DNA of 64,000 bases from Gammaproteobacteria bacterium (GCA_026709505.1 JAPOSW010000094.1:1-64000); one strand, 5' to 3'; positions 13,467 through 24,052 are shown, counted from the stretch's first letter. Numbers and translations: made by a program. Notes: generated by a model from the sequence alone, not told the origin.

Positions 13467-13958
13467 TTAGCCGCCATCCGTTAGGAAGCATTGACGATAA
13501 AAAGGGTTGGAATAGCTGTGGCCATCCCCCTGACCGTAAATCACAGTTGCATAGTAATGGTTAGGCTTTAGATCTGTATAAATATTATAATACCACCAAG
13601 GAGGAGACCAATCGGTTAGCCCGTCTTGATGCTCAGTTGGAAGATCACCCAGTTTCCTCGCTACTATGACTTTATCACCCAATCGGGAGTCATTCGATAT
13701 CAAGCCCACCATTACCGGTCCGGAGTAATCAGACTTTTTGAAGTCAATGACAACAACCCTCGTTCTGGAAGTCAGCCCAGCCGTGACGACAATACACCCT
13801 GAGCAGGGTTTATAAGAGTTGTATATCGTACTGACTCCGTCTTGTGTTGAAGTGCATGCCCCCGGCCCAAGCAGCCACGCTCCGGCGGGGGGGACCAACG
13901 CCAGAACCAACATGGTGGCAAATGCCATGAGGATTAGGGGGCGTTTCATCAGTTGTAT
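13467..13958 (-). CDS. Hypothetical secreted protein (signal peptide)
   Basis: MKRPLILMAFATMLVLALVPPAGAW N-terminal signal peptide; ORF open from 14024; family not recognised. Confidence 0.5.
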   Translation of the reverse strand: MQLMKRPLILMAFATMLVLALVPPAGAWLLGPGACTSTQDGVSTIYNSYKPCSGCIVVTAGLTSRTRVVVIDFKKSDYSGPVMVGLISNDSRLGDKVIVARKLGDLPTEHQDGLTDWSPPWWYYNIYTDLKPNHYYATVIYGQGDGHSYSNPFYRQCFLTDGG

Positions 13959-14171
13959 CATGAGCTTGTACCTTAGTTTGAATGCATGACTCATTGTACC
14001 GGGTTTCGCAGGTGAAAGCAACATTCGCGGATTTTTTCAGGTTCACAAAAAGCCTTGTATGTATCCATACTGGTGAATCATCAATGAAGGGCGATTGACC
14101 TTGTGGCACACTGTTGGCTTATCGAGACCCATCAATCGATCAGACAGTCCGCTGACCTGGTGGTTGCTGGA

Positions 14172-14579
14172 TTATTGATCGGCATACATTGGCTTGCCAT
14201 CATTCAACCGCAACCAGCCTTTTATGATTCTGTAGAGAAACCAGATAGTTATTCCTACCCCTGCAAGAATAACAATGCCTATGGCCAGCGGCACCGAAAT
14301 AAAGGCTGTAACAAGGCAAAGCAGAGAGCCTGCGATAATCCACAGCAGGCCATGCCAAAACGTGCGGATTTGCCATGCAAAATGTGATTCAAGCCATGTC
14401 CCTCGTGCATCTGGTTTCTTGACATGATTGATGATCACAGCAATGACCAGAAGAATAAACGGAACGAAAAAACTCAAAGCCTGCAACAGGTAAACGACAT
14501 GGGCTACCTTGATTACAGATTTCTCCAGTCTGTCATCGGCTTGAAAAAAATCTTCGGGCATTGATAAATCTTCGATCAC
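14172..14579 (-). CDS. DUF4870-like small membrane protein
   Basis: 135 aa with three predicted TM segments; ALSFFVPFILLVIAVIINHVKKPDARGTWLESHFAWQIRTFWHGLLW resembles the DUF4870 family. Confidence 0.6.
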   Translation of the reverse strand: MIEDLSMPEDFFQADDRLEKSVIKVAHVVYLLQALSFFVPFILLVIAVIINHVKKPDARGTWLESHFAWQIRTFWHGLLWIIAGSLLCLVTAFISVPLAIGIVILAGVGITIWFLYRIIKGWLRLNDGKPMYADQ

Positions 14580-14715
14580 CTATACTCATGAAAATACCTG
14601 ATTGGGAAAATCAGTTCAAGAGAGAACTCTTCGTTGGAGCAATGTTCGGGATGCTGTACTTCTAGAGCCGGATTTGATGCAGGATTTGCCGAACTTCAGC
14701 ATTATCTTTTACTTT

Positions 14716-14866
14716 GGGGCTTATATACTTAAGTAACAAAAAATGAAATTAATTGAAAAGAACCAGAATATTATGCTTTAATCGCTATCCATGAGCGAAT
14801 CTTTTTCATGTTATTGATTACATGATATAAATCAAGAAACTTGTTACTTAAGATATATTAAGCCCC
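14716..14866. repeat. ~150-bp AT-rich element bounded by ~25-bp inverted repeats (MITE-like)
   Basis: Left GGGGCTTATATACTTAAGTAACAA (14716-14739), right reverse complement GGGGCTTAATATATCTTAAGTAACAA (14841-14866). Confidence 0.7.
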
Positions 14867-14914
14867 TTTACTTTTATCAAGCCAAATGGACAATGTACAA
14901 GTCATATGTCTTTA

Positions 14915-15083
14915 TACCTTTACATGGATACTGTTGACTCCGAGAGGTTTTCAGCCTCACTGTGGCGGTTTCCGGGCATTTCTTCCACAACAGAATACCA
15001 GTACGGGTACAAAATGCTGCCATTCCGTCTAGGCAGACATTCATCTAGTAATCCCCGAGTCAACAGTGTCCATATGAAAGGTA
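14915..15083. repeat. ~169-bp element bounded by ~26-bp imperfect inverted repeats (MITE-like)
   Basis: Left TACCTTTACATGGATACTGTTGACTC (14915-14940), right reverse complement TACCTTTCATATGGACACTGTTGACTC (15057-15083). Confidence 0.7.
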
Positions 15084-15591
15084 CAGATATATATTTTTCG
15101 AATAATAACGGAATTCTGCGTGCGGCTATCCATATTTCCCCAAGTCTCGGTAAAACTGGGGCATGAAATCATTTCCAAAAGCGGAACGAACGCAGTGACT
15201 GCTGCATACTCTTTCATGAGATTGTCATGGGCATCATTGCATACCGGTTTTTTCAGACCATGAAGAACCATATAAAGAAACACTTGGCTATTCAATCCCG
15301 AAGAAGATTCTCCGCCTTCGACTGCATATCTGGCATCATCTATCTTGAAACGGAACGCTCGATACCCTGTTGTCTGACTTCTTGTACGATAACCCCGATC
15401 CCAGTTGTCACTGTCTATCACCTTCCCGGATGCAGAAATCCTCCAGAGTAGGCTTGAACCCAGAACAAACAGTATCAAACCGGACGGGCATAAGGTCTCT
15501 TTCATGGAACCATACACCTGTTTGCACTTGGGACACCCTAGTCCCTCTGGCTGCATTTGGTTGAAATGAAAGTTTTCACGAGCCGCGACAA

Positions 15592-16020
15592 TCATCGCCT
15601 TTCCGCGTAATCCGTCAGCGTCAAGATAGATGCACCATGCTCGGTCGCAGTGATGGCATTCGCGAATCGACTATCCGCTGTAAGCATGACCGCACCGATG
15701 CGATGGGCAAGTGCAAGATAGACGCAATCATATACCGGGTAGTCGAAAGCCAGCGCCAGATGAACAGCGTCTTCACCGACGGTCTCGTCATGGTTCCAGC
15801 GTATGGGCATATCGGACAGGACAGCCATGGCAGCGCTGGCAAAGGCATCCTCGATCTGACCCAACCGTGCCTTGCGCCACAGTGCATTGGCAACCTCGGA
15901 AACCATCAGCCGGGGAGCATCCAACTCCTGTCCGCTTTCCACCAGTTGCCGTGCGGCATCCGAGCCAGGTTCGTCGAACAGCAACTTGACTGCTACGCTC
16001 GCATCGACGACGAAACGCAT
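15592..16020 (-). CDS. Type II toxin, PIN-domain ribonuclease (VapC/FitB-like)
   Basis: MRFVVDASVAVKLLFDEPGSDAA...VSEVANALWRKARLG...YDCVYLALAHRIGAVMLTADSRFANA: PIN acidic residues present. Confidence 0.9.
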   Translation of the reverse strand: MRFVVDASVAVKLLFDEPGSDAARQLVESGQELDAPRLMVSEVANALWRKARLGQIEDAFASAAMAVLSDMPIRWNHDETVGEDAVHLALAFDYPVYDCVYLALAHRIGAVMLTADSRFANAITATEHGASILTLTDYAERR

Positions 16021-16286
16021 CAGAAACCTTTGCGATGACCGCGACCGCGATCCTCGCGGACCAGTACTTCCGCCGGAGTCTGTCTGCGGCCCCTGGTCAT
16101 TTCCCGCAACCGGTCCGATGCCTCTAGGAACATAATACGTTTCACCGCCATATGATCATGATCATTGGCGGCGCATTCCAGGATATGGCGGATTTCGCCC
16201 TCTAGGGAACGGTTGTTCGACGAGGCACGCTGCTTGAGGCGGTTCACCACATCGTCATCCAGTTGCCGTACACTGATTGCCGCCAT
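16020..16286 (-). CDS. Antitoxin, RHH family (FitA/VapB-like)
   Basis: MAAISVRQLDDDVVNRLKQRASSNNRSLEGEIRHILECA; abuts the PIN toxin; start inside ORF 16020..16379. Confidence 0.88.
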   Translation of the reverse strand: MAAISVRQLDDDVVNRLKQRASSNNRSLEGEIRHILECAANDHDHMAVKRIMFLEASDRLREMTRGRRQTPAEVLVREDRGRGHRKGF

Positions 16287-16370
16287 CGACTTGCCTCCAA
16301 CATTGATAGCATATTGTCGCGGCATACGCAAATCAACGCTGATGCTCACTTGTCCCATGCTTGATCTCAG

Positions 16371-16390
16371 GCGGTACATCCCTGTACCGC
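16371..16390. promoter_or_regulatory. Perfect inverted repeat upstream of the FitAB-like operon, candidate autoregulatory operator
   Basis: GCGGTACA-TCCC-TGTACCGC; 8-bp perfect arms. Confidence 0.55.
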
Positions 16391-16550
16391 TTATGTCAAG
16401 AATGCTGCAACGGACTTTTGACCCAGGAGAACAAGAAAAGAATGGTTGCCGATTTCGTAGATTTGTGAGCGAGAGGCGCTAGAATGCAATCAAGCTATGG
16501 GCAATAACCTTCAGCAGATATCATGTTCCTTGCTGCACTGCAGGTTCAAA

Positions 16551-17447
16551 TCAATCGGAGCGATACAGGTCACCCGAGGCCACCTCCAGATGACCATTAA
16601 TCCAGCTCTGCCATTGGCTTAGTAGCTTGCTATTAATTGCAGCGACAATCGCGCGTTTGCGTAGTTTGCCGCAATCCAGAGGCTGACCGGAAAGAGATGT
16701 CGCCTGCCCGCCTGACTCCAGCAGGATCAGATAGCCTGCTGCAAAATCCCAGAGCTTCTGCCCACCATGAAGATACAACTGGAAACGGCCTGTTGCCAGC
16801 CAGCACCACTCGAGTACTGATGACCCAAGATTGCGCTGGGATCGATAAGGGGGACAACGCACGAGCTGTGCAGCCAAGTCCTCGGTAAGCCGCTTGTAGT
16901 CAATATTGGCAACGCAATCGGATAAAGGAGTGCCAGCAAAACAACTTGACCGGCGACCATTGAGATAAGCACCTTGCCCTCGAACAGCCGAGAAACACTC
17001 GCTCCGAATGGGGTCAAAGGTAACAGCCAGTTCGGGCTGCCCATCAATCACCAAAGCCAATGAAACCCCGTAAAACAGGAATCCACTGGCAAAATTTGTC
17101 GTGCCATCCAGTGGATCAAGCACCCAGTACCCTTCGCTTGCATGACGAATCACCGCATCCTGTTCGTCGTAGTGCATTTCCTCACCGACGAATCCAAATT
17201 GGGGCCAACGTGCCTCCAATGCCTGCTTCAGCTTTCTCTGGATAGACACGTCAATTTGCGTAACTATGCTTCCATCATGCTTGATGGAAACTGCATTTTC
17301 AGGAATAGACCTGTCAAAGGCGGACCGCGATATCTGGACTACGAGGTCTGCGACTTCGCATCTATCTGGAAAGAAGCTCATCTCGGCTTGGGTTTTGCTC
17401 ACGAAGAGTGTGAAAGGTTCAACAAATATTCTCTGTATTCTATCCAC
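16551..17447 (-). CDS. Inositol monophosphatase family protein (SuhB/CysQ-like)
   Basis: GFVGEEMHYDE, YWVLDPLDGTTNFASGFLFYGVSLAL, KLWDFAAGYLILLESGG. Confidence 0.9.
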   Translation of the reverse strand: MDRIQRIFVEPFTLFVSKTQAEMSFFPDRCEVADLVVQISRSAFDRSIPENAVSIKHDGSIVTQIDVSIQRKLKQALEARWPQFGFVGEEMHYDEQDAVIRHASEGYWVLDPLDGTTNFASGFLFYGVSLALVIDGQPELAVTFDPIRSECFSAVRGQGAYLNGRRSSCFAGTPLSDCVANIDYKRLTEDLAAQLVRCPPYRSQRNLGSSVLEWCWLATGRFQLYLHGGQKLWDFAAGYLILLESGGQATSLSGQPLDCGKLRKRAIVAAINSKLLSQWQSWINGHLEVASGDLYRSD

Positions 17448-17491
17448 CGGGATGAATCATGAAAGATCCAATTCCCATGAATCATCGAATC

Positions 17492-19708
17492 CTACAGTTT
17501 CTCAACCATGCGCAGTATTGAACCGAGATGTCCTCGTGCATGAGGGTCTTCTTTCAATTCAGTCTCAATTGACTGATGAACCTCCAGCAACAGATTGAGA
17601 ATAACCGTTGAATCCGATGCGGTTTTCAGATTCTCCTCTCTAATCATCGGCACAACGGCATTGCAGATGCGGGACATGTCCTCATGCTGGCCGGTTTCAC
17701 ATAATTTCGCCAGCTTGGTGAACTCCTCGCGAATTTTGACTGCAATCTCCCGGTCTGCAAAACCCGCCTGCCATTTCTCCAGTTCGGACCTGATCGCATT
17801 CAGTTGATCAGCGATCGGATCGCAATTCAGTTTTGATTGCTCTGCCTTGAGTGTTTCTTGCCGGACAAGATATTCTTCAATCAAGTGAAGAGCCTGATCA
17901 AACCTGAAATCCATATCTCGGACTGGATTTCCAGGATTGGGCATCTTAACCGCCCCTTCCCTGATTGAGTCGATAATCGGGGAGAGTTCCGCAGCGGATG
18001 TTCCAGCATGATCTCCTGAATCGGTCATCTGGCGCATCAGCGACCCTGTACGCCGGGTTATCTCCATCGCCGATGCATCTCCGGCAATGGCAAACAGGCA
18101 TTCAGTTTTATCGACTGCTGACTGCACCTCTCCAAGCCGAGTATCGGTAACGCCTTTTCTGCCTATCTCTGCGAGAATATCGGTCACCGTCGACAAGCCT
18201 TTGCCGGCTTCAACAATTAATGCATTGCTGGACTCGGTGGATTCCGGGTCTGGCCAAGGGTGCATGAAATTGACATCAGAATCTAGAGGGTTGTTGCAGA
18301 CTGCATCGCTCGCGATTGAATTCCCCTGTTGAATATCGCCCGAACGGGGCATGATGGCTGTAGTGCCCCCCGGTTTCTCCCTGTCACCAGCAATTCGCTG
18401 TCCTAAACAGTGGATTTTGTTGACGGTCAATGTATGAGGATCTTCGACAAAACTCCACAGCATCATCCAGGCCGAAGCGATTTCTGCATCTTGCTGAGAA
18501 TCAGGAAAGTCTCCTGTATTGATATCGACATTGACAATCGCTTCACACAGGCGAACCACATAGGTTCTTAGTACGCTATGTGCATGCACTGACACGACCT
18601 TCTTTAACTCATCCAGCTTTGCGAACATTTCTGCGGTTTTTTTCGAGTCCAGCCCCCCAAGGAAAAACAAGGCAAGTGAATTTCTCAGGGAGTGGTAATT
18701 TCCTTTTCGGGCTAGTTGCGAAAGTTCTTCAGCCAACTGAATGGATTTTCGGCATTCCGCCTGCATCACTTGATCCGGGCTGTCGGCAAACCATTCCTCC
18801 AGCAGAAATCGTTCGCAAATCTTCCCGGTATGAGGACCAATATGCTGTGCAAGTACATGATTATCCTGATTCCTCCCATAGACTGCATCGCCAATCAGGA
18901 ACAGCATTTTCTGAAGCAGACTCTCCGGCAACTCGATTCCTTCACCCGTGACGTCACTGCGGCAAATTTGCCTGATCAGGAAGTCCACTTCGGCAAGCAA
19001 TATCCTGGTTGTCTTTTCCACCCCGAATTTGTCTGATTCGTATTGAACGAGTTCGACGAAGCTCGAAACAAGGCAAGCGAGCTGCGTGAGCGGATCTTCA
19101 TCATCGGACTTGATGCGATCAAACAGCTCAGTCATGGCATCAAGCGATTTGGACTCTTGCTCCTTCAGGCAAACCGATAGGTTTTCTCGAAACAGAATGT
19201 GAAATGACTGGTCGATAACCCGGGATTTTTCGTTAGGCGCAATGCGAAACGAGGCATTCGCAGATTCATCGAGGCAAGCATGTGGCCTGAAGAGATCCAT
19301 TGGGGTTATTGCAGTGTTTCCCAAAAGTTTCTGAATGCGAATTATCGGTTCCGCCATTCCCATCGGAGAGATCCGGATCCGGGCGGAAACCAGCGACACG
19401 TATTCAGCCAGTCGCGAGACGCCTTCACCGAAAGCCTCAAACTCTTGGGAAAAGCCTATTGCAGCAGGCTTTTGGATCAATGCTTTCGATAGTTGAGACA
19501 AGCTCGAACAAAGCAGCCCGGCTCCCTCCAGTCCACAGCTTTCCATTATGGATTCAAGTTTGCTGAAGCGAGGGGGCATGCTCTTCAGGCCATCAGCTTG
19601 CCGACTTAGCTGGACCTTCCTTGTTTCAATGAGCAGTTGCTGAACCTCATTATTCGCGCGTGGGCTGATGAGCATTCCGGAATTATGGGCTGGACCTAGA
19701 CCGCTCAT
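17492..19708 (-). CDS. Large protein of uncertain family; possibly ChpA N-terminus/FimL-like (no HATPase)
   Basis: 738-aa uninterrupted ORF; helical, with a segment NKIHCLGQRIAGDREK resembling a degenerate Hpt HTLKGSARMAG; downstream of a PilG-like receiver ORF. Weak recognition. Confidence 0.5.
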   Translation of the reverse strand: MSGLGPAHNSGMLISPRANNEVQQLLIETRKVQLSRQADGLKSMPPRFSKLESIMESCGLEGAGLLCSSLSQLSKALIQKPAAIGFSQEFEAFGEGVSRLAEYVSLVSARIRISPMGMAEPIIRIQKLLGNTAITPMDLFRPHACLDESANASFRIAPNEKSRVIDQSFHILFRENLSVCLKEQESKSLDAMTELFDRIKSDDEDPLTQLACLVSSFVELVQYESDKFGVEKTTRILLAEVDFLIRQICRSDVTGEGIELPESLLQKMLFLIGDAVYGRNQDNHVLAQHIGPHTGKICERFLLEEWFADSPDQVMQAECRKSIQLAEELSQLARKGNYHSLRNSLALFFLGGLDSKKTAEMFAKLDELKKVVSVHAHSVLRTYVVRLCEAIVNVDINTGDFPDSQQDAEIASAWMMLWSFVEDPHTLTVNKIHCLGQRIAGDREKPGGTTAIMPRSGDIQQGNSIASDAVCNNPLDSDVNFMHPWPDPESTESSNALIVEAGKGLSTVTDILAEIGRKGVTDTRLGEVQSAVDKTECLFAIAGDASAMEITRRTGSLMRQMTDSGDHAGTSAAELSPIIDSIREGAVKMPNPGNPVRDMDFRFDQALHLIEEYLVRQETLKAEQSKLNCDPIADQLNAIRSELEKWQAGFADREIAVKIREEFTKLAKLCETGQHEDMSRICNAVVPMIREENLKTASDSTVILNLLLEVHQSIETELKEDPHARGHLGSILRMVEKL

Positions 19709-20027
19709 GGCAACAGGCTAGCGAATTGCTTCGCTTGAACATTCATCAATCTACCCAATTCGATGAGAGGGCTTAAGCTGGACGGACAGACGGGCCAGGA
19801 ATCGGGAGGCGGAAGAGCTCGAGTGCACATTTTGGTTCCGAAGCGGTTTCGGTCCCGACTGCCAGGCAAATCAAGCATAGCAATCAGGCAGTGCAAGGCC
19901 TGTCGTTGCGACACTCGTTGGAATGGTCACCGGGTCAACCTGTTCAAAAAACGGTGCAATTTCCCAAAAACGGCTTGCCGCCGCACTCTAATTGCCAGGG
20001 GTTAACCGCTTTCGAGAAACAGCCCTA

Positions 20028-20432
20028 TCACTGGCAGATGGCCATGCAGTGCCTGGCTGCTCTCAAGAGTTCTTGATCGTCAAATGGCTTCACCAGCTGG
20101 TAAATGGCACCAACTGAGTGGCTTTTTGCCCGTTCATTAAGTCCGTTAGTGCTGGAAAGAATAATCACCGGGATCGGCCTGAATTCGACATTGCGCTTGA
20201 CCAGGTAGCAAAGCTGATGGGCAGTCAATCGGTTCAGCGAGGCATCGATAAAAATTAGGCCGGGACGATGATTGACCACTCCAGTCAGCGCATCGATGCC
20301 ATCGGCGAACGGGAGTACCTGATATTCCAGAGCCGCAAGAATTCGCTCGGCACGCACAAGCAATGAGGCATCACTGCTGGCAAATAAAATCTTGCGGGCC
20401 AAAGCGAATTGACCGGGATTATCCTGAGCCAT
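20028..20432 (-). CDS. Response-regulator receiver-like protein (PilG-like, acidic pocket degenerate)
   Basis: RKILFASSDASLLVRAERILAALEYQVLPFADGIDAL...GLIFIDASLNRL...PVIILSSTNGLNERAKSHSVGAIYQLVKPFDDQELL; Asp and Lys sites retained, usual DD pair replaced by SSD. Confidence 0.75.
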   Translation of the reverse strand: MAQDNPGQFALARKILFASSDASLLVRAERILAALEYQVLPFADGIDALTGVVNHRPGLIFIDASLNRLTAHQLCYLVKRNVEFRPIPVIILSSTNGLNERAKSHSVGAIYQLVKPFDDQELLRAARHCMAICQ

Positions 20433-20568
20433 TCCGGCAAGGACGATGGTGCTCCGGGGGTTTCATAAGCGCCATCCGCATCAATCGGAGCGAATTTCCT
20501 GGACACCTAGGATGCGGAGGGTATTGTTCCCATCATTCTCAAGCGAACTTCCCAAGCCTTGAAGAGGA

Positions 20569-20865
20569 TCAGGGCTTGAACTCATCACACAGAAAAGCGA
20601 ATCCATCAATCGAATCAAGCCTGAGCTTTACAATATTCTGGTAGGCATCCGAGTTGTACCACTCTTTCGCCTTTTCCTTGCTTTCGAACTTGATCACCAC
20701 TGTGCGATTCGCGTCTGACTGCCCTTCCATGATCTCGATATTCTCGTCGACAACCAGCACCTCTGGGCTGTAGGGGCCGAGAGATTCGACCGCTTTCGGC
20801 AAGTAGTTTGAGTTGAGCGTTTCTGCATCGTGCACCTTGTGAGTAAAAATAAAATAAGCACTCAT
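20569..20865 (-). CDS. DUF1330 family protein
   Basis: MSAYFIFTHKVHDAETLNSNYLPKAVESLGPY...VVIKFESKEKAKEWYNSDAYQNIVKLR. Confidence 0.85.
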   Translation of the reverse strand: MSAYFIFTHKVHDAETLNSNYLPKAVESLGPYSPEVLVVDENIEIMEGQSDANRTVVIKFESKEKAKEWYNSDAYQNIVKLRLDSIDGFAFLCDEFKP

Positions 20866-21555
20866 TGGACTCTCCAAAATAATTAAACTTGAAATCGGAT
20901 TATATATCATGAGTTTTGTGCAACCATGAATAAAGCGAACAAGCCAGTAAAGGCTTTCTTCTCCTGCTTGACTGGTCGAGAATAGAGGAACAACGCCCGG
21001 CCATGCAACGACATCCCGTTGCATGTGCTCACAATATCGACCGGGGAAATACCCCTCTGGAACATTTCCAAATTCGAAGTTGCTCTGTACCGCAAGTCCA
21101 GTCAATTTGGAAGACTCTAAAATGCTGGCGGTCTGGCAGCGGTTGCGCTGACAGATTGAACGGTTCTTACCAGTGCCCTCGACGAGCCGATGGTAAAATG
21201 GTCTTAATGACGCACCTCTTCAATCCTTCGCAGATGGAGGTCGGCTGCCTTGGATCCGTCTTCCTTTCATGGCTGAAAAGCCTTGCATGCCCCTCGACCT
21301 GTACCTGTTTTTCATGAATGCCAGCAAGACAAATCGGCCTTGTGCTTTACCGGTTTTCAACTGCTGTTTCCAGGCTAATTTATCTTGCTGGCAAATCCAG
21401 ATGACGATTGCCGATGACCTGCTCATCAAAAAATGCAGTAAATATTTCAATTCAGAACTCGTTGACTCATGGTAAGATTGGCATCTGCATATTCAGGCGA
21501 CTCCAAGTACGGAAAAACATCTCACTATCCGGAATCCCGGAAACAACTGGACTTG

Positions 21556-22113
21556 ATGGAATCTCTTCAAAATCGTTTCCTCGTATCCATGCCCCAGCTG
21601 CTTAGCGAGGAGTTCTCCAGAAGCGTTATACTGATGTGCCATCACGATGATGGCGGTGCGATCGGAATCATTGTCAACAAGACAACTTCCCACTGCATAG
21701 GCGAGATATTCTCCGAAATGGATATCATCACGACCATCGACACTTACGCAAGGCAACCTATTCTCAACGGGGGCCCCCTATCCCAGGAACTTGGCCTAGT
21801 GATTCACGATGGAAGGGAATCAAGATGGAAATCCAGCCTCAAGGTAGACAATGGCTTGTGCTTGACCAGCTCCAAGGAAATCCTTGCCGACATGGCGATC
21901 GGATCGGGACCCGAACGTGCCCTGGTCACTTTCGGGTATGCCAGCTGGGCCCCAGGTCAGCTCGAATCAGAAATCCGTGAAAACAGCTGGCTGACAACCC
22001 CGGTCGATCTTGAGATTCTGTTTTCAACGCCCTTTCAAGACCGCTGGCATCGTTCGGCCGCCATTCTAGGCATCGACATCAATCAGATATCAGGACAACT
22101 TGGGCATGCCTGA
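21556..22113 (+). CDS. yqgE: YqgE/AlgH family protein
   Basis: ESLQNRFLVSMPQLLSEEFSRSVILMCHHDDGGAIGIIVNK...GGPLSQELGLVIH; start MESLQN within ORF 21469..22113. Confidence 0.9.
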   Translation: MESLQNRFLVSMPQLLSEEFSRSVILMCHHDDGGAIGIIVNKTTSHCIGEIFSEMDIITTIDTYARQPILNGGPLSQELGLVIHDGRESRWKSSLKVDNGLCLTSSKEILADMAIGSGPERALVTFGYASWAPGQLESEIRENSWLTTPVDLEILFSTPFQDRWHRSAAILGIDINQISGQLGHA

Positions 22114-22582
22114 CCTCAAGCAGCAAAAGAAACCGACAGGACGCGTACTCGGTTTTGATTATGGCTCGCTACGCATCGGCATCGCAGTTGGCAACAGGAT
22201 TACCGGTACAGCTGAACCTCTCGACATCATTCATAATCGCAGGCACGCGCCCGGCTGGATGGAAATTTTAGGTATCATTAACGAATGGAAGCCCGAAATT
22301 CTTGTGGTTGGGCTGCCTCTTTCCATCTCGGGCGAAGAAACGGAGATGTCGGCCGAGGCTCGGGCTTTTGCGAAAAAACTCGGCAATAAAAGCCGGGTAG
22401 ACTACATCATGGTGGATGAACGATACTCAACCTATGAAGCAAGCGAGGTTGTGGTTAGCCTGGCCAAGTACAAGATACGCAAGCGTTGGGCATTCAATGA
22501 GAGGGACGGCATAGCCGCCCAGATCATTCTCGAGACCTATTTCGCAGATATCAAGGATCAACAGCTGAGTCGACATGGATAA
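22100..22582 (+). CDS. ruvX: Putative pre-16S rRNA nuclease / Holliday junction resolvase-like YqgF
   Basis: GRVLGFDYGSLRIGIAVGN, PEILVVGLPLSISGEE, VDERYSTYEA. Confidence 0.93.
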   Translation: MGMPDLKQQKKPTGRVLGFDYGSLRIGIAVGNRITGTAEPLDIIHNRRHAPGWMEILGIINEWKPEILVVGLPLSISGEETEMSAEARAFAKKLGNKSRVDYIMVDERYSTYEASEVVVSLAKYKIRKRWAFNERDGIAAQIILETYFADIKDQQLSRHG

Positions 22583-23072
22583 TGCCGCCGCCAATGCCGT
22601 CGACAATCTCGCTCAACAAGTCGCTTCAAGTTTGATCGAAGATCCTTTGCTGATCGGCATCCATACGGGAGGGGTTTGGGTTGCCGACATTCTCCACCGG
22701 AAAATTGGCTTCAGCGAAGAACTGGGCATCCTGGATATTTCATTCTACCGGGACGACTTCAGCAGAGTCGGGCTTAACCCGCAGGTCAAGGCATCCTCCT
22801 TGCCGGCTGGAATAGAGGACCGCAATATCATCCTGATCGATGACGTGCTCTATACCGGCCGCACGATCCGTGCCGCCCTCAATGAAATATTCTCGTATGG
22901 GCGGCCTGCAAGTGTCAAGCTGGGCGTTCTGATCAAGAGGACTGGTCGCGAACTGCCGATACAGTCCGATTTCACCGGCATGGAAATGGATCTGGGAGAC
23001 CATCAACAGGCCAAGCTCTATCGAGATAATGGCAAGCTCGGTTTCAGCATTGACGAGACAGGCTGTACTTGA
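22575..23072 (+). CDS. pyrR: Bifunctional pyr operon regulator/uracil phosphoribosyltransferase
   Basis: [49 protein letters not shown]. Confidence 0.92.
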   Translation: MDNAAANAVDNLAQQVASSLIEDPLLIGIHTGGVWVADILHRKIGFSEELGILDISFYRDDFSRVGLNPQVKASSLPAGIEDRNIILIDDVLYTGRTIRAALNEIFSYGRPASVKLGVLIKRTGRELPIQSDFTGMEMDLGDHQQAKLYRDNGKLGFSIDETGCT

Positions 23073-24052
23073 ATATGCACGCAAACGTTCCTGTCCAGTT
23101 TGACCACAATGGAAAACTCCGCCATTTCCTGACCATACAGGGACTTTCCGAAGAAACTCTCACAGGGATTCTTGACATCGCTCACTCCTTCATTGATTTC
23201 GGCAAACGCGAAATCAAGAAAATCCCCCTGATGCGGGGGAAAACGGTGGTAAACCTGTTTTTCGAGCCGAGCACTCGAACACGCACCACCTTTGAAATCG
23301 CGGCGAAACGACTATCTGCCGATGTTGTGAACATGAATGCAACCCGAATGTCGACCACAAAAGGCGAAACCATTCTGGATACTGTGAAAACGATTGAAGC
23401 CATGCATACTGACATGTTTGTGGTTCGAGATCGTGCAAGTGGCGCGGCACAGTTGATTGCCAGCCATCTGCCCGACTATGTCCGGGTCATCAATGCCGGA
23501 GACGGACGCCATGAGCATCCCACTCAAGCCATGCTCGATGTGTTTACCATCCGTCAGCACAGACAGGACTTCTCCAAGCTTCGTATCGCTATCGTGGGCG
23601 ATATCCTCCACTCACGCGTTGCACGCTCGCAGATTCATGCCCTGAATATACTCGGTACCCGTGAAATTCGCGTAATTGGACCTCGCACCCTGATCCCCAC
23701 GGATATCGAGACCATGGGGGTCGGCTACGTCAATAACATGAGGGACGGCCTCGAGAATATTGATGTCGTCATCATGTTGCGCATACAGCGAGAAAGAATG
23801 GACGGCCAGCTTATTCCCAGCGAACAGGAATACTTCGCTCGTTATGGACTGACCGAGGAGACTCTCGGCTTTGCGAAGCCTGATGCCATGGTCATGCACC
23901 CCGGCCCCATTAACCGTGGCCTGGAAATCTCTTCAAGCGTAGCTGACGGGAATCGATCCGTTATTCTTGATCAGGTTACCAATGGGATTGCAGTCAGAAT
24001 GTCAATCATGGCCCACCTAATGGGTGGCCAGGAAAAATCCAGATGGACATAA
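23069..24052 (+). CDS. pyrB: Aspartate carbamoyltransferase catalytic subunit
   Basis: [52 protein letters not shown]. Confidence 0.96.
   Translation: MNMHANVPVQFDHNGKLRHFLTIQGLSEETLTGILDIAHSFIDFGKREIKKIPLMRGKTVVNLFFEPSTRTRTTFEIAAKRLSADVVNMNATRMSTTKGETILDTVKTIEAMHTDMFVVRDRASGAAQLIASHLPDYVRVINAGDGRHEHPTQAMLDVFTIRQHRQDFSKLRIAIVGDILHSRVARSQIHALNILGTREIRVIGPRTLIPTDIETMGVGYVNNMRDGLENIDVVIMLRIQRERMDGQLIPSEQEYFARYGLTEETLGFAKPDAMVMHPGPINRGLEISSSVADGNRSVILDQVTNGIAVRMSIMAHLMGGQEKSRWT

Noticed and set aside
15041-15595. ORF 15041..15595 (-), 184 aa with an N-terminal CPKC
   Set aside because: Family not recognisable and its 3' end runs into inverted-repeat element B; not supported enough to call as CDS.
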